Position numbers and translations under genes: made by a program
DNA from: Vreelandella stevensii S18214
GTDB lineage: Bacteria > Pseudomonadota > Gammaproteobacteria > Pseudomonadales > Halomonadaceae
Length of the DNA: 64,000 bases
Reading direction: 5' to 3'
Assembly: GCF_000275725.1 (NCBI RefSeq)
Contig: NZ_AJTS01000020.1
Location: 62,001-126,000, forward strand
Notes under the pieces: model-generated
What the model saw: the letters and a program-made list of their open reading frames with translations, nothing else
Told to the model about the DNA's origin: nothing
The model's database searches: none
In this document: one piece after another, positions 9,126-19,342 of the stretch
Position numbering within the stretch: the stretch's first letter is position 1
How the letters are laid out: each line of letters opens with the position of its first letter

Positions 9126-10805
9126 TTAACCCTTCTGTTTGATTTTCGCCCAGCTATCTTTCAAACCCACGGTGCGGTTGAACACCAGGTGCTCTGCACT
9201 GGAGGCGTGGCGGTCGGCGCAGAAATAGCCCATCCGCTCGAACTGGAAACGATCTTCCGGGGCGGCGCTGGCCAGGCTTGGCTCACCAATGGCCTGGCAG
9301 GTGACCAGCGACTCGGGATTCAGATGCTCGAGGAAATCCACATCCTTGTCGCGATCCGGCTGCTCGACCATGAACAGGTTGTCGTAGAGGCGCACCTCCA
9401 TCGGCACACCGTGGGCGGCGCTGACCCAGTGGATGACACCCTTGACCTTGCGGCCTTCCGGATTTTTGCCCAAGGTGTCGAAGTCCACCGAGCAGTGCAG
9501 CTCCTGGATCTCGCCGGCGTCGTTCTTGACCACTTCATCGCAGCGGATCACGTAGCTATTGCGCAGACGCACTTCCTTGCCAGGGGCCAAGCGGAAGAAC
9601 TTCTTCGGCGCATCCTCCATGAAGTCGTCCTGGTCGATATACAGCTCGCGACCAAACGGCACCTTGCGCATGGGCATGTCGTCACGGGCGGGGTGGCCCG
9701 GCACTTCATAGACCTCTTCGTGGCCTTCCGGCACGTTGGTCAACACCACTTTCAACGGCTTCAGCACACACATGGCGCGGGGGGCGTTGTCTTCCAGATC
9801 CGAACGAATGGCATGGGTCAGCATGGCAATGTCCACCAGGCCGCCATCCGAACGGGTCACGCCGATCATTTCACAGAATTTGCGGATCGAAGCCGGGGTA
9901 TAGCCGCGGCGGCGCATGCCCGAGATGGTCGGCATGCGTGGATCGTCCCAGCCATCCACGATCTGCTCATCCACCAGCAGCTTGAGCTTGCGCTTGGAAG
10001 TCAGCGTGTAGTCAAGGTTCAGCCGCGCAAACTCGATCTGGCGGGGTTTGGCGGGCACCGGCAGATTGTTCAGGAACCATTCGTACAGCGGACGATGGTC
10101 TTCGAACTCCAGGGTACAGATGGAGTGGGTGATCCCTTCGATGGCATCCGACTGACCGTGGGTGAAGTCGTAGGAAGGGTAGATCTTCCAGGTGTCACCG
10201 GTCTGGTGATGATGGGCGTGACGAATACGGTACAGAATGGGGTCGCGAAGATTGATGTTGGGCGACGCCATGTCGATTTTGGCGCGCAGCACTTTCTCGC
10301 CTTCGGCAAACTCGCCGTGGCGCATACGCTCCAGCAGATCGAGATTCTCTTCGACACTGCGCTCCCGGTAAGGGCTGGGTTTGCCGGGTTCGGTCAAGGT
10401 GCCGCGATACTCGCGAATCTCATCGGGAGAGAGGTCGTCGACATAGGCTTTCCCTTCGCGGATCAGGTGCTGCGCCCAGGCATAGAGCTGCTCGAAATAA
10501 TCGGAGGCAAAGCGCACGGGGCCTGCCCACTCGAAGCCCAGCCAACTGACGTCTTCCTTGATGGCATCGATATACGCCTGCTCTTCCTTCGCCGGGTTGG
10601 TGTCGTCGAACCGCAGATGACACTCACCACCCAACTGCTCGGCGAGCCCGAAATTCAGGCAGATCGACTTGGCATGGCCGATATGCAGGAAGCCGTTGGG
10701 CTCCGGAGGGAAGCGCGTCACAATTTTGGTGACCTGGCCGCCCGCTATCTCGTCGCGTACTTGGTTGCGAATGAAGTTTGGCGCTGGGGTGGTCTCGTTG
10801 GTCAT
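9126..10805 (-). CDS. glnS: Glutaminyl-tRNA synthetase
   Basis: Class I synthetase that attaches glutamine to tRNA-Gln. The 559 residues cover the catalytic Rossmann fold ([21 protein letters not shown] at 41-44), the KMSKS counterpart (LTSKRK, about residue 276) and the beta-barrel anticodon domain with the IHWVSAAHG region. Its length is close to E. coli GlnS (554). It is divergent from ppiB across a 156-base intergenic region; a TATAAT box for this gene lies at 10899-10904. The start codon has GAGG rather far upstream (about 14 bases), but no better in-frame start precedes the conserved region. Confidence 0.97.
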   Translation of the reverse strand: MTNETTPAPNFIRNQVRDEIAGGQVTKIVTRFPPEPNGFLHIGHAKSICLNFGLAEQLGGECHLRFDDTNPAKEEQAYIDAIKEDVSWLGFEWAGPVRFASDYFEQLYAWAQHLIREGKAYVDDLSPDEIREYRGTLTEPGKPSPYRERSVEENLDLLERMRHGEFAEGEKVLRAKIDMASPNINLRDPILYRIRHAHHHQTGDTWKIYPSYDFTHGQSDAIEGITHSICTLEFEDHRPLYEWFLNNLPVPAKPRQIEFARLNLDYTLTSKRKLKLLVDEQIVDGWDDPRMPTISGMRRRGYTPASIRKFCEMIGVTRSDGGLVDIAMLTHAIRSDLEDNAPRAMCVLKPLKVVLTNVPEGHEEVYEVPGHPARDDMPMRKVPFGRELYIDQDDFMEDAPKKFFRLAPGKEVRLRNSYVIRCDEVVKNDAGEIQELHCSVDFDTLGKNPEGRKVKGVIHWVSAAHGVPMEVRLYDNLFMVEQPDRDKDVDFLEHLNPESLVTCQAIGEPSLASAAPEDRFQFERMGYFCADRHASSAEHLVFNRTVGLKDSWAKIKQKG

Positions 10806-10898
10806 GGTGGTGTTGATAACCTCATCGTGGATGGCGTGCCGGGCAACCGATGCCTATGCTAAACGGGTTAGCGCTTCGCGGTGCCGAGCAAAACCGCT

Positions 10899-10929
10899 AT
10901 TATAACGTGACGCCGATGCACAGCGCCAA
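10899..10929 (-). promoter_or_regulatory. Candidate glnS promoter
   Basis: A perfect TATAAT -10 box on the minus strand, with a weak TTGGCG -35 box at a rather long 19-base spacing, about 95 bases upstream of glnS. Confidence 0.4.
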
Positions 10930-10961
10930 GGCGAACGCCTTTATTGAACAGGAATTTATCC

Positions 10962-11462
10962 ATGATCGTATTACAGACGAACCACGGTGACATCACTATT
11001 GCGCTCAATCACGAAAAAGCGCCTGCCACCGCAGCCAATTTCGAGCAGTACGTGCGCGATGGCTTTTACGACGGCACGCTGTTCCACCGGGTCATCGATG
11101 GTTTCATGATTCAAGGGGGTGGCTTCGACCAGGAGTTCAACCAGAAGCCGACACGCGACCCCATCGAAAACGAAGCCGACAACGGCCTGCAGAACACCAT
11201 CGGCACGCTGGCCATGGCCCGCACCCAGGACCCCCACTCGGCCACCGCCCAGTTTTTCATCAATGTCGGTAACAACAGCTTCCTGAACCACAGCGGCAAA
11301 AGCCTGCAAGGCTGGGGTTACGCGGTATTTGGTGAGGTAGTGGATGGCATGGACGTGGTCAACGCCATCAAGGCCGTGAGCACCACGCGCCGTGGCATGC
11401 ACGCAGACGTCCCCGCCGAGGACGTGGTCATCGAGCGCGCTTACCTGAAGGATGCGGAATAA
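10962..11462 (+). CDS. ppiB: Peptidyl-prolyl cis-trans isomerase B (cyclophilin)
   Basis: Cytoplasmic cyclophilin that speeds proline isomerisation during folding. The 166-residue protein starts [13 protein letters not shown] without a signal peptide and carries the cyclophilin core: [14 protein letters not shown] (catalytic Arg in FHR), [16 protein letters not shown] and [15 protein letters not shown] chose the ATG at 10962 because AGGAA lies eight bases upstream; an earlier in-frame TTG at 10944 adds six residues without a ribosome site. lpxH follows after 14 bases, so the two are likely cotranscribed, an arrangement also known in enterobacteria. Confidence 0.95.
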   Translation: MIVLQTNHGDITIALNHEKAPATAANFEQYVRDGFYDGTLFHRVIDGFMIQGGGFDQEFNQKPTRDPIENEADNGLQNTIGTLAMARTQDPHSATAQFFINVGNNSFLNHSGKSLQGWGYAVFGEVVDGMDVVNAIKAVSTTRRGMHADVPAEDVVIERAYLKDAE

Positions 11463-11476
11463 CCGTCGGGAGTCTT

Positions 11477-12268
11477 ATGCGTACGCTGCTGATCGCTGAC
11501 ATGCATTTGAGTAACGACACCCCTGAGCTCAATCAGGGGTTTTATCGCTACCTGGAGCATACCGCCAAAGGGGCCGAGGATCTGTACATTCTGGGCGACC
11601 TGTTCGACGCCTGGATCGGAGACGACTTGCTGGATACGCCTCACCCCCTCAGCGGAGTGGCCCATGAGGTGATCGAGCGCCTGCGGGCACTGAGCGATGC
11701 GGGCACGTCCATTTTTTTCATCCACGGTAACCGGGACTTCCTGATCGGCGAACGCTTCATCAACGCCTGCCAGGCCACCCTGCTGCCCGACAGTGAACAA
11801 GTGGAATTGCAGGGCGTAGCCGCCGTCATTCTGCACGGTGACAGCCTGTGCTCCAAGGATGAAGCTTATATGGCGTTTCGCGCCCAGTCTCGCCACCCTG
11901 AGTGGCAGGCGCAGATCCTGGCCATGCCGCTGGAGCAGCGGCTAGAGTTGGCCAAGAGCCTGCGCATGCAGTCTGGGGATGCCAACGCCAATAAGGCCGA
12001 GGCCATCATGGATGTGACCCACGAGGAAGTCGTGGCCACGATGCAGCGCCATGGGGTGAACACCATGATCCATGGTCACACCCATCGCCCCAGGGTCCAC
12101 GATCTCACCGTGGAAGACGTGCCAGCCAAGCGTTTCGTACTGGGGGATTGGGACGAGCAACATGGCTGGGACATTGTCGTGGAGCACTCGAGCGAGCGCC
12201 ACCCGGAGCCCGTACTGCGCCAGTTCTCGCTAACCAACCCGCCCGGGTTCGACGGCGAATCGCACTAA
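11477..12268 (+). CDS. lpxH: UDP-2,3-diacylglucosamine diphosphatase
   Basis: Hydrolyses UDP-2,3-diacylglucosamine to lipid X in lipid A synthesis, acting at the cytoplasmic face of the inner membrane. The 263-residue calcineurin-like phosphoesterase shows the metal-binding motifs IADMHLSND (N-terminus), LGDLFDAWIGDD, IHGNRDFLIG, LHGDSLCSKDE and MIHGHTHRP in the family order. The start follows GGGAGTCTT, 14 bases after ppiB. A bidirectional terminator follows directly after the stop. Confidence 0.95.
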   Translation: MRTLLIADMHLSNDTPELNQGFYRYLEHTAKGAEDLYILGDLFDAWIGDDLLDTPHPLSGVAHEVIERLRALSDAGTSIFFIHGNRDFLIGERFINACQATLLPDSEQVELQGVAAVILHGDSLCSKDEAYMAFRAQSRHPEWQAQILAMPLEQRLELAKSLRMQSGDANANKAEAIMDVTHEEVVATMQRHGVNTMIHGHTHRPRVHDLTVEDVPAKRFVLGDWDEQHGWDIVVEHSSERHPEPVLRQFSLTNPPGFDGESH

Positions 12269-12285
12269 GCACAGGCCCCGTCATG

Positions 12286-12316
12286 AAAAAGCCGATCACA
12301 TGGATCGGCTTTTTCG
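12286..12316. terminator. Bidirectional rho-independent terminator between lpxH and ppiD
   Basis: GCCGATC and GATCGGC form a 7-bp stem with a 5-base loop, flanked by AAAAA on the left and TTTTT on the right, so it can stop both converging transcripts. Confidence 0.85.
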
Positions 12317-12318
12317 TT

Positions 12319-14136
12319 TTAGCGCTCTATCCTGGCATCACTGCGCAGGTCATCGATCAATCCTTGAATGATCGCCTGAGCCCGCAGCTGTTCGGCCATT
12401 TGCGCGACGAAAGCATTCATCTGTTCGTCGGCCTGCCCTTCGCTGACACTGTCCAGAGCAACGACGGCAACGCCCTGAGGCAAGGCCACAGCACGGTAAA
12501 CGCTGTCGCCCTCTTCAGGGTGTGGCATGCGGAACACTTCACGGACCAGTGTTTGCGGCAAGGTGCTGTCCGACTGACGAGTGATGTTGGATGCATTCAT
12601 CCAGTCGAGCTCCAACGCTTGACCATCGCGCAGTGCCGCGATCATCTCGTTGGCCTCTTCCTGCAACGCCTGCTGACGCTGCTGAGCTGCCACAGCCTGC
12701 TCTACCTGATCACGCACGTCGTCCAGCGGCAAGAGCGTCGCGTCACGATGCTCGGCCACGCGAAGCACCAGTCGACGATCGTTGTCCAGCTCGATGACTT
12801 CGCTGTTGTAACCTTCACCCAGCACGTCAGCACTGAACGCTTCATCCAGTACGCCCGGCTCGGAAAGCGCACCCTCTCCTTCCCCACGGGCCAGCCAGTC
12901 ACTTTCGTTAAGCGTCAGGCCGAGATCGTCCGCAACGGATTGCAGATCTTCTGCGGCAAAGCTTTCATCGATCAGACGCTGTACCTGGCGATTGAAGTCA
13001 TCGTTGACCTCGCGCAGCGCCACTTCCTGGGCCAAACGGTCACGCTGCTCTTCGAAAGAGGGGGCGTCCAGCTCGGTGACCTGCAGAATATGGAAGGCAC
13101 CGTCCATTTCGACGACCTGGGACGTTTCACCGACCCCAAGGGCAAACGCAGCGTCGTCGAAAGCATCGCCAAAGAAGCCGCGACTGATCACCCCAAGGTC
13201 ACCGCCCTGCTCGGCACTGGCGGTATCGTCCGAAAAGCGCACGGCAGTGTCGGCAAAACTCTCACCACTGTTCAGGTCAGCCAGCGCCTCACTGGCCAGC
13301 TGCTGGGCCTCATCACGGCTACGCTCGGAGCCAAAGGTCACCATGATATGGGAGACACGACGGTCGGCATCGCGATTCTGCTCACTCCAGGCAGCGCGGA
13401 GTTCGCTCTCGTCCACGTCGACATCTTCGGCCATGGCCTGACGGTCGATGATCACATACTCGACGCGCACCTGCTCAGGACGCTCGAAACGTTGCTGATT
13501 GGCGTCATAGTAGTCCTGCATCTGCTCTTCGGTAACCTCTACCTCAAAAGCAGCATCATCGGCATCCAGCATCACGTAACGGAAATCACGCTGCTGGCCC
13601 TGCAGGTCTGCCAGGCGCTGCTCTTCATTGGCCAGACTGAAGTCACTGAAGGCTAGACCCTGCTGCAGTTGCTGACGCTTGATATCCACCCGCAGCTCTT
13701 CACGGAACGATAGCGGGGTGTAACCCGCGCCTGCCAGGCGGTTACGGAATACCTCTGCAGAGAAGCGTCCATCCTGATCGTGGAACTCAGGCAGCGTCAC
13801 GATCATCTGGTCAAGCTGAGCATCGGAGACATAAAAGCCGCCCTCCTCAGCATACTGACGCAGCAAGGACTGGGTGATGAGCTGGTCGAGCATATCGTTG
13901 CGTAGTGCCCGCTCCTGCTCAGGAGGCACTTGCCCAGAGCGCAGCGCACGCTGCACCTCGAGCTCTACCTGCTGCCGCACGATGGGCTCGCCGTTGACGC
14001 TCGCCACTTCATTGGGGTCGCTACCAAAGACACTGAACAGCGACTCCACACCAAAAAGCGCCATGGCCGCGACCATGACACCAATGATTATCTTGGCACC
14101 CCAGCTTCTGGAGCCATCTCGAATACTTTGCAGCAT
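12319..14136 (-). CDS. ppiD: Periplasmic folding chaperone / peptidyl-prolyl isomerase D
   Basis: Inner-membrane-anchored periplasmic chaperone that assists outer-membrane and secreted proteins near the translocon. The 605 residues show a short cytoplasmic tail, one membrane anchor (IIIGVMVAAMALFGVESLF, about 16-34), a SurA_N-like chaperone domain, a parvulin domain (ADRRVSHIMVTF through GGDLGVISRGFFGDAF) and a C-terminal domain. It closes the tig-clpP-clpX-lon-hupB-ppiD order, as in many gammaproteobacteria. The start is preceded by GAGGCTAGC. A terminator after hupB suggests partial separate expression. Confidence 0.94.
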   Translation of the reverse strand: MLQSIRDGSRSWGAKIIIGVMVAAMALFGVESLFSVFGSDPNEVASVNGEPIVRQQVELEVQRALRSGQVPPEQERALRNDMLDQLITQSLLRQYAEEGGFYVSDAQLDQMIVTLPEFHDQDGRFSAEVFRNRLAGAGYTPLSFREELRVDIKRQQLQQGLAFSDFSLANEEQRLADLQGQQRDFRYVMLDADDAAFEVEVTEEQMQDYYDANQQRFERPEQVRVEYVIIDRQAMAEDVDVDESELRAAWSEQNRDADRRVSHIMVTFGSERSRDEAQQLASEALADLNSGESFADTAVRFSDDTASAEQGGDLGVISRGFFGDAFDDAAFALGVGETSQVVEMDGAFHILQVTELDAPSFEEQRDRLAQEVALREVNDDFNRQVQRLIDESFAAEDLQSVADDLGLTLNESDWLARGEGEGALSEPGVLDEAFSADVLGEGYNSEVIELDNDRRLVLRVAEHRDATLLPLDDVRDQVEQAVAAQQRQQALQEEANEMIAALRDGQALELDWMNASNITRQSDSTLPQTLVREVFRMPHPEEGDSVYRAVALPQGVAVVALDSVSEGQADEQMNAFVAQMAEQLRAQAIIQGLIDDLRSDARIER

Positions 14137-14183
14137 GCTAGCCTCAGATCATCAAAGCCATTTATCGCCCAAACCAATGGGCC

Positions 14184-14223
14184 AGAAAAGAACATGGGCG
14201 CATCGCGGATGCGATGCGCCCAT
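14184..14223 (-). terminator. Terminator after hupB
   Basis: On the minus strand ATGGGCGCATCGC and GCGATGCGCCCAT make a perfect 13-bp stem with a 4-base loop, followed by GTTCTTTTC. It lies between the hupB stop and the ppiD start. Confidence 0.8.
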
Positions 14224-14247
14224 TAGCTTACAGCAAACGCGAGCCAA

Positions 14248-14520
14248 TTAGTTGACGGCGTCTTTCAGCGCTTTACCGGCTTTGAAGCTGGGCACCTTGG
14301 CAGCGCTGATTTCGATCGGCTGACCCGTCTGAGGGTTGCGACCCGTACGTGCGGCACGCTCTTTGATAGCGAAAGTACCAAAACCTACTAAAGAAACGCT
14401 TTCGCCTTTTTTGAGGCTATCGGTGACAGACTCCACCATGGCATCCAATGCGCGGGTTGCCGCTGCTTTCGGAATATCAGCAGATGCGGCAATAGCTTCA
14501 ATCAGCTCGGACTTATTCAC
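14248..14520 (-). CDS. hupB: DNA-binding protein HU-beta
   Basis: Small histone-like protein that bends and compacts DNA as HU dimers. The 90-residue protein has the DNABII signature [20 protein letters not shown] and the C-terminal motif [15 protein letters not shown]. The start codon is GTG, placed 6 bases after AGGGG; there is no ATG nearby in frame. It lies between lon and ppiD as in most relatives. A good promoter is visible at 14602-14631, so it is probably transcribed strongly on its own, and a strong terminator follows. Confidence 0.97.
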   Translation of the reverse strand: MNKSELIEAIAASADIPKAAATRALDAMVESVTDSLKKGESVSLVGFGTFAIKERAARTGRNPQTGQPIEISAAKVPSFKAGKALKDAVN

Positions 14521-14601
14521 ACTTCACCCCTTGACTGTTTCAAAAAAATGGCTCTGAACGGCACGGTCACCGAGTGCAACAACCTCAAAGCATAGCTGCG
14601 T

Positions 14602-14631
14602 TTTATAGCAATGCCTTGAAACACCTGTCAA
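14602..14631 (-). promoter_or_regulatory. sigma70-like promoter of hupB
   Basis: A consensus TTGACA -35 box and TATAAA -10 box with 18-base spacing on the minus strand, about 80 bases ahead of the hupB GTG. Confidence 0.7.
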
Positions 14632-14688
14632 GCAACCGCACCGTGAAATGCCCATCGCTCAAGGCATTGGGCAAACTTATTAAGTTAA

Positions 14689-14709
14689 TTAAAGCAGCAG
14701 CTGCTTTAA
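14689..14709 (-). terminator. Candidate terminator after lon
   Basis: TTAAAGCAG and CTGCTTTAA form a 9-bp stem with a 3-base loop four bases past the lon stop, followed on the minus strand by AT-rich sequence but no clean U-tract. Confidence 0.5.
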
Positions 14710-14712
14710 CGC

Positions 14713-17139
14713 TTAATGGGTGCTTGCAACAGCATTGGTACTAAACGACTTATCTGCTGCTTTCAACGCAGCCTTGTCTTCCACCGCTTCGGCTAACGCG
14801 ACGGCCAGCACGTCATCTATCCATCGTACGGGACGAATATCAAGCGCTCCCTTGATATTGTCCGGCACCTCCTTGAGATCTCGACGATTTTCCTCAGGGA
14901 TCAGGACGGTCTTTATACCACCGCGGCGGGCTGCCAGCAATTTCTCCTTCAGACCACCGATGGGTAACACTTCACCCCGCAGATTGACCTCGCCGGTCAT
15001 GGCTACGTCGCAACGAACCGGACGCAAGGAATAGGCCGACACGATGGCCGTCACCATGGCAATACCTGCGCTAGGTCCATCCTTGGGCGTCGCACCTTCT
15101 GGCACATGGATATGCAGGTCTTCATTTTCAAAGCGCTGTGGGTCGATGCCATAGGCAACGGCCCGTGATTTGACCACGGTCTGTGCTGCGCTGACCGACT
15201 CTTTCATGACATCGCCCAGCGAGCCGGTCTTGTGCAGACGCCCTTTACCAGGGGTCACCACGGACTCGATATTGAGCAGCTCACCACCGACCGAGGTCCA
15301 GGCAAGTCCAGTGACGCGACCTACCTGATCCTCTTGCTCTGCCAGGCCGTAGCTGTAGCGGCGCACGCCAGCGTAAGTCTCGATATCGTCAGCCAGAAGC
15401 ACCTGCTTCGCCTGCAGCTGGCTGCCCGCTTTGGCGCCCGAGGTACGCTCTGCTTCCAACCTTTCACGCAGCACTTTACGGCACACCTTGGCGATTTGGC
15501 GCTCCAGCTCGCGCACTCCCGCCTCGCGGGTGTAGTAGCGCACCAGCTCTAGCAAGGCATCATCTTCCAACGCCAGCTCTTCGTCCTTCAGGCCATTGGC
15601 CTCCAGCTGCTTGGGCAGCAGGTAGCGTTTGGCAATGGCCAGCTTCTCGTCTTCCGTGTAGCCCGGCAGGCGAATGATCTCCATACGATCCAGCAGCGGG
15701 CCAGGAATGTTCATCGAGTTGGCCGTACAGATGAACAGCGTCTCGGAAAGATCGTAGTCCAGCTCCAGATAGTGATCACTGAAGCTGTTGTTCTGCTCCG
15801 GGTCCAGCACCTCCAGCAGCGCGGAAGCCGGGTCACCGCGATGGTCCATGCCCAGCTTGTCTACTTCGTCCAGCAGGAACAGCGGGTTTTTGACCCCTGC
15901 CCGGCTCATGCGCTGAATCAGTTTTCCGGGCAAGGAGCCAATGTACGTCCGGCGATGGCCGCGAATTTCAGACTCGTCTCTCACGCCGCCCAGCGCCAGA
16001 CGCACGTACTTGCGATTGGTCGCCTTGGCGATGGACTGACCCAGCGAGGTCTTGCCCACCCCGGGTGGGCCGACCAGACACAGCACCGGGCCACGCATCT
16101 TGCGCACCCGCTTTTGCACCGCCAGGTATTCGAGGATGCGCGCCTTGACCTCTTCAAGACCGTGGTGATCCTGATCCAGCACTTCCTGGGCTTTCACCAG
16201 ATCATGCTTGACGCGAGTACGCTTTTTCCAGGGAACGGCAATCAGCCAATCCAGGTAGGAGCGCACCACAGTGGCTTCGGCAGAATTCGACGACATCATC
16301 TTGAGCTTGTTCAGCTCTTGGGTTGCCTTATCGGAGGCTTCCTTGGGCATGCCCGACTCTTTGATGGCACGCTCGTACTTATCGGCCTCGTTGGGCACGT
16401 TATCCAGCTCACCCATTTCTTTCTGGATGGCCTTCATCTGCTCGTTCAGGTAGTACTCGCGCTGGGTCTTTTCCATTTGCTCCTTGACCCGGGAGCGGAT
16501 GCGCTTCTCGACCTGCAGAAGGTCGATTTCAGACTCGATCAGCGCCATCAGGTGCTCGATGCGATCACGCACGCGGTCCATTTCGAGCAGATCCTGCTTG
16601 TCGCCAATCTTCAGCGACAAGTGCGCACAAATGGTGTCCACCAAACGGCTAGGATCTTCAATGCCTGATAATGAATTGAGTACCTCGTTGGGTACTTTCT
16701 TGGACAGCTTGACGTACTGCTCGAACTGATTGAGCAGCACGCGCACCAGCGCCTCTTGTTCACGACTGGTTAGTGGCTCACTGTCCCGGGGCAAAAGATG
16801 CGCCTGGGTATAACCGGCGTCACTCTCCTCGATACTGACCACATCGGCACGAAAGCTGCCTTCGATCAACACTTTTACCGTACCGTCTGGCAGTTTGAGA
16901 AGCTGCATGATGTCTGCCACGGTTCCCATGGCATACAGATCCGCATTGTCCGGCTCATCTTGAGAGGCTTCACGCTGAGCCACCAACAGTACGCGTTTGT
17001 CGGCTTCCATCGCCGCTTCAAGCGCCTGGATGGATTTCTCACGACCAACGAAAAGCGGAATGACCATCTGCGGGTACACGACCACATCCCGCAACGGCAA
17101 CAGGGGTAGACATTGTGTCTGATCGGCGTTCTGCTGCAT
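14713..17139 (-). CDS. lon: ATP-dependent protease La (Lon)
   Basis: Cytoplasmic AAA+ serine protease that degrades misfolded and regulatory proteins. The 808 residues show the N-terminal substrate domain, a coiled-coil region (about 205-245), Walker A GPPGVGKT (357-364), Walker B FLLDEVDK, and the protease domain with catalytic Ser in KDGPSAGIAMV (about residue 680) and the catalytic Lys downstream. The ATG follows GAGGAACGTCTGCG. It sits between clpX and hupB in the usual order. A weak heat-shock-like promoter may lie about 20-45 bases upstream. Confidence 0.98.
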   Translation of the reverse strand: MQQNADQTQCLPLLPLRDVVVYPQMVIPLFVGREKSIQALEAAMEADKRVLLVAQREASQDEPDNADLYAMGTVADIMQLLKLPDGTVKVLIEGSFRADVVSIEESDAGYTQAHLLPRDSEPLTSREQEALVRVLLNQFEQYVKLSKKVPNEVLNSLSGIEDPSRLVDTICAHLSLKIGDKQDLLEMDRVRDRIEHLMALIESEIDLLQVEKRIRSRVKEQMEKTQREYYLNEQMKAIQKEMGELDNVPNEADKYERAIKESGMPKEASDKATQELNKLKMMSSNSAEATVVRSYLDWLIAVPWKKRTRVKHDLVKAQEVLDQDHHGLEEVKARILEYLAVQKRVRKMRGPVLCLVGPPGVGKTSLGQSIAKATNRKYVRLALGGVRDESEIRGHRRTYIGSLPGKLIQRMSRAGVKNPLFLLDEVDKLGMDHRGDPASALLEVLDPEQNNSFSDHYLELDYDLSETLFICTANSMNIPGPLLDRMEIIRLPGYTEDEKLAIAKRYLLPKQLEANGLKDEELALEDDALLELVRYYTREAGVRELERQIAKVCRKVLRERLEAERTSGAKAGSQLQAKQVLLADDIETYAGVRRYSYGLAEQEDQVGRVTGLAWTSVGGELLNIESVVTPGKGRLHKTGSLGDVMKESVSAAQTVVKSRAVAYGIDPQRFENEDLHIHVPEGATPKDGPSAGIAMVTAIVSAYSLRPVRCDVAMTGEVNLRGEVLPIGGLKEKLLAARRGGIKTVLIPEENRRDLKEVPDNIKGALDIRPVRWIDDVLAVALAEAVEDKAALKAADKSFSTNAVASTH

Positions 17140-17160
17140 CGCAGACGTTCCTCAATTTCG

Positions 17161-17184
17161 GATGAGTACTCGAGCGGCTTTCAA
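17161..17184 (-). promoter_or_regulatory. Possible sigma32-like promoter of lon
   Basis: TTGAAA (within CTTGTTGAAAG) and CTCATC are separated by 12 bases on the minus strand just upstream of lon. This only partly matches the heat-shock consensus. It is listed because lon is a sigma32 gene in E. coli. Confidence 0.25.
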
Positions 17185-17233
17185 CAAGCCAGATACCTTG
17201 CCCAGCAGCTCATGATACAAGACGTGTGAACAA

Positions 17234-17259
17234 CAAGGGGCCGCCTAGGCGACCCCTTG
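17234..17259 (-). terminator. Terminator hairpin between clpX and lon
   Basis: CAAGGGG and CCCCTTG form the outer stem around an inner GCC/GGC pairing, followed on the minus strand by TTGTTC. It lies about 45 bases past the clpX stop. Confidence 0.6.
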
Positions 17260-17303
17260 GATTGGCACGCGGTGGTCATCAGACCGCGCGGAACCTCGGG
17301 CGG

Positions 17304-18584
17304 TTAGCCATCGGTGCCGTCAACCCGGGCAGCCTCTTGCTGGGAATAGACCAGCAGCGGCTCACTCTCGCCGGCAATGACAGACGCTTCGATGACCACT
17401 TTGCTGACGCCTTCCAGAGAAGGGATTTCATACATGGTATCCAGCAGCACCGACTCCAGGATCGAGCGTAAGCCCCGCGCCCCGGTCTTGCGCTCCATGG
17501 CCTTGGCAGCCACGGCACGCAGTGCCTCATCCCTGAACTCCAGTTCCACGTCTTCCATCTCGAACAGCTTAGCGTACTGCTTGACCAGCGAATTCCTGGG
17601 CTCCGTGAGGATCTGTACCAGGGCATCTTCGGTCAGCTCGGTCAGGGTAGCAATGACAGGCAGACGACCCACGAACTCGGGAATCAGGCCGAACTTGACC
17701 AGATCTTCGGGCTCGACGTCGGCCAACAGCTCGCCAACGCCACGGCTGGACTCTTTGCTTTTCACGCTGGCATTGAAGCCGATACCGCCTTTCTCAGCAC
17801 GATCACGGATGACCTTGTCCAGACCGGCAAAAGCGCCACCGACGATGAACAGGATATTGGCCGTATTGACCTGTACGAACTCCTGTTGGGGGTGCTTGCG
17901 CCCACCCTGAGGAGGCACGGAGGCCGTGGTCCCTTCGATGAGCTTGAGCAGCGCCTGCTGAACACCCTCACCCGATACGTCACGGGTAATCGAAGGGTTG
18001 TCCGACTTACGAGAAATCTTGTCGATTTCATCGATATAGACGATGCCACGCTCGGCCTTTTCTACGTCGTAATCGCACTTTTGAAGCAGTTTCTGGATGA
18101 TGTTCTCGACATCCTCACCCACATAACCCGCTTCGGTCAGCGTGGTGGCATCCGCAATGGTGAAGGGTACATTCAGTAGCCGAGCCATGGTTTCAGCCAG
18201 CAGCGTTTTGCCGCTACCGGTAGGACCAATCAAGAGAATGTTGGATTTACCCAGCTCCACATCGCCTTCACGCACCTCTGATTTGAGACGCTTGTAGTGG
18301 TTGTACACCGCTACGGACAGCACCATTTTGGCGCGGTCTTGTCCGATGACGTAGTCGTCCAACGTATGACGTATTTCGCGGGGCGTGGGTAACCGCTCCT
18401 CATCGCTCTCGGCATCGGCTTCGAGAACTTCCTCGCGAATGATGTCATTACATAAGTCGACACACTCATCGCAGATATAAACGGACGGGCCGGCAATCAG
18501 CTTGCGTACTTCGTTCTGGTTTTTACCGCAAAACGAGCAGTACAGCAGCTTGCCACCTTCGTCCTTGCCTTTGCCGTCGGCCAT
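17304..18584 (-). CDS. clpX: ATP-dependent Clp protease ATP-binding subunit ClpX
   Basis: AAA+ unfoldase that feeds substrates to ClpP. From the ATG at 18584 it has 426 residues, with the N-terminal zinc finger (Cys16, Cys19, Cys38, Cys41), Walker A GPTGSGKT (120-127), the pore loop GYVG (153-156), Walker B IVYIDEID (181-188) and the ClpP-docking IGF loop (268-270). The upstream reading frame would add 36 residues, but AGAGGTACGCGA stands directly before this ATG and the family N-terminus begins here. It lies 73 bases after clpP, with a small hairpin between them. Confidence 0.98.
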   Translation of the reverse strand: MADGKGKDEGGKLLYCSFCGKNQNEVRKLIAGPSVYICDECVDLCNDIIREEVLEADAESDEERLPTPREIRHTLDDYVIGQDRAKMVLSVAVYNHYKRLKSEVREGDVELGKSNILLIGPTGSGKTLLAETMARLLNVPFTIADATTLTEAGYVGEDVENIIQKLLQKCDYDVEKAERGIVYIDEIDKISRKSDNPSITRDVSGEGVQQALLKLIEGTTASVPPQGGRKHPQQEFVQVNTANILFIVGGAFAGLDKVIRDRAEKGGIGFNASVKSKESSRGVGELLADVEPEDLVKFGLIPEFVGRLPVIATLTELTEDALVQILTEPRNSLVKQYAKLFEMEDVELEFRDEALRAVAAKAMERKTGARGLRSILESVLLDTMYEIPSLEGVSKVVIEASVIAGESEPLLVYSQQEAARVDGTDG

Positions 18585-18603
18585 TCGCGTACCTCTGTCA
18601 CTA

Positions 18604-18621
18604 AGGCGGCCAGAGCCGCCT
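18604..18621 (-). other. Small hairpin in the clpP-clpX spacer
   Basis: AGGCGGC and GCCGCCT pair around a 4-base loop on the minus strand, about 20 bases before the clpX start. There is no U-tract; it may tune mRNA stability or readthrough between clpP and clpX. Confidence 0.5.
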
Positions 18622-18657
18622 GAAAAGCTCTTAGAAAAGCAGAATCCTACTACGCTA

Positions 18658-19275
18658 TCAGGATGTAGGACGCTTATCCAGCACTGCGTCAATCAAGCCA
18701 TACTCTTTTGCTTTATTGGCGCTCATGAAATTATCACGGTCGGTATCACGGGCCACCGTTTCGATATCCTGGCCCGTATGATGGGCCAGAATCTGGTTCA
18801 GCTTCTCACGAATACCGAGAATTTCACGGGTATGGATTTCGATATCCGAGGCCTGCCCCTGATAGCCGCCCAACGGCTGGTGAATCATGACACGTGAATT
18901 AGGTAGGCAGTAACGCTTGCCTGCGGCGCCCGCCGTCAGCAGTAACGCTCCCATGCTGGCCGCCTGGCCAATACACACCGTGGATACGTCGGGCTTGATG
19001 AACTGCATGGTGTCATAAATCGACATGCCTGCCGTCACCGAGCCACCCGGGGAATTGATGTAAAGATGAATATCCTTGTCGGGGTTCTCAGACTCCAGAA
19101 ACAGCAGCTGAGCGACCACCAGGTTGGCCATGTAGTCTTCCACAGGACCCACCAGAAAAATGACGCGCTCTTTCAACAGGCGCGAGTAGATGTCGTAGGC
19201 TCTTTCCCCTTTGGCGCTTTGCTCCACCACCATGGGCACTAAACCGCCGGCGTTTTGAATATCAAACTCACTCAT
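18658..19275 (-). CDS. clpP: ATP-dependent Clp protease proteolytic subunit
   Basis: Serine peptidase that forms the tetradecameric chamber working with ClpX. The 205-residue protein has the catalytic triad visible as Ser107 (GQAASMGA), His132 (VMIHQPLGG) and Asp181 (DTDRDNF), offset by about ten residues from mature E. coli numbering because of the N-terminal propeptide. INSPGGSV (73-80) forms the oxyanion and strand region. Start ATG follows AAGGAATCACCCGA. It lies downstream of tig, with a terminator-like hairpin in the 67-base spacer. Confidence 0.98.
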   Translation of the reverse strand: MSEFDIQNAGGLVPMVVEQSAKGERAYDIYSRLLKERVIFLVGPVEDYMANLVVAQLLFLESENPDKDIHLYINSPGGSVTAGMSIYDTMQFIKPDVSTVCIGQAASMGALLLTAGAAGKRYCLPNSRVMIHQPLGGYQGQASDIEIHTREILGIREKLNQILAHHTGQDIETVARDTDRDNFMSANKAKEYGLIDAVLDKRPTS

Positions 19276-19302
19276 TCGGGTGATTCCTTGCGTCCGTTAA
19301 GG

Positions 19303-19330
19303 GAAAAGCGCACCTGTAAAACAGGTGCGC
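19303..19330 (-). terminator. Terminator after tig
   Basis: On the minus strand GCGCACCTGT and ACAGGTGCGC make a perfect 10-bp stem with a 3-base loop, followed by TTTTCCC. It lies between tig and clpP, so clpP expression depends on readthrough or on its own promoter. Confidence 0.75.
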
Positions 19331-19342
19331 GACTCGATGAGA

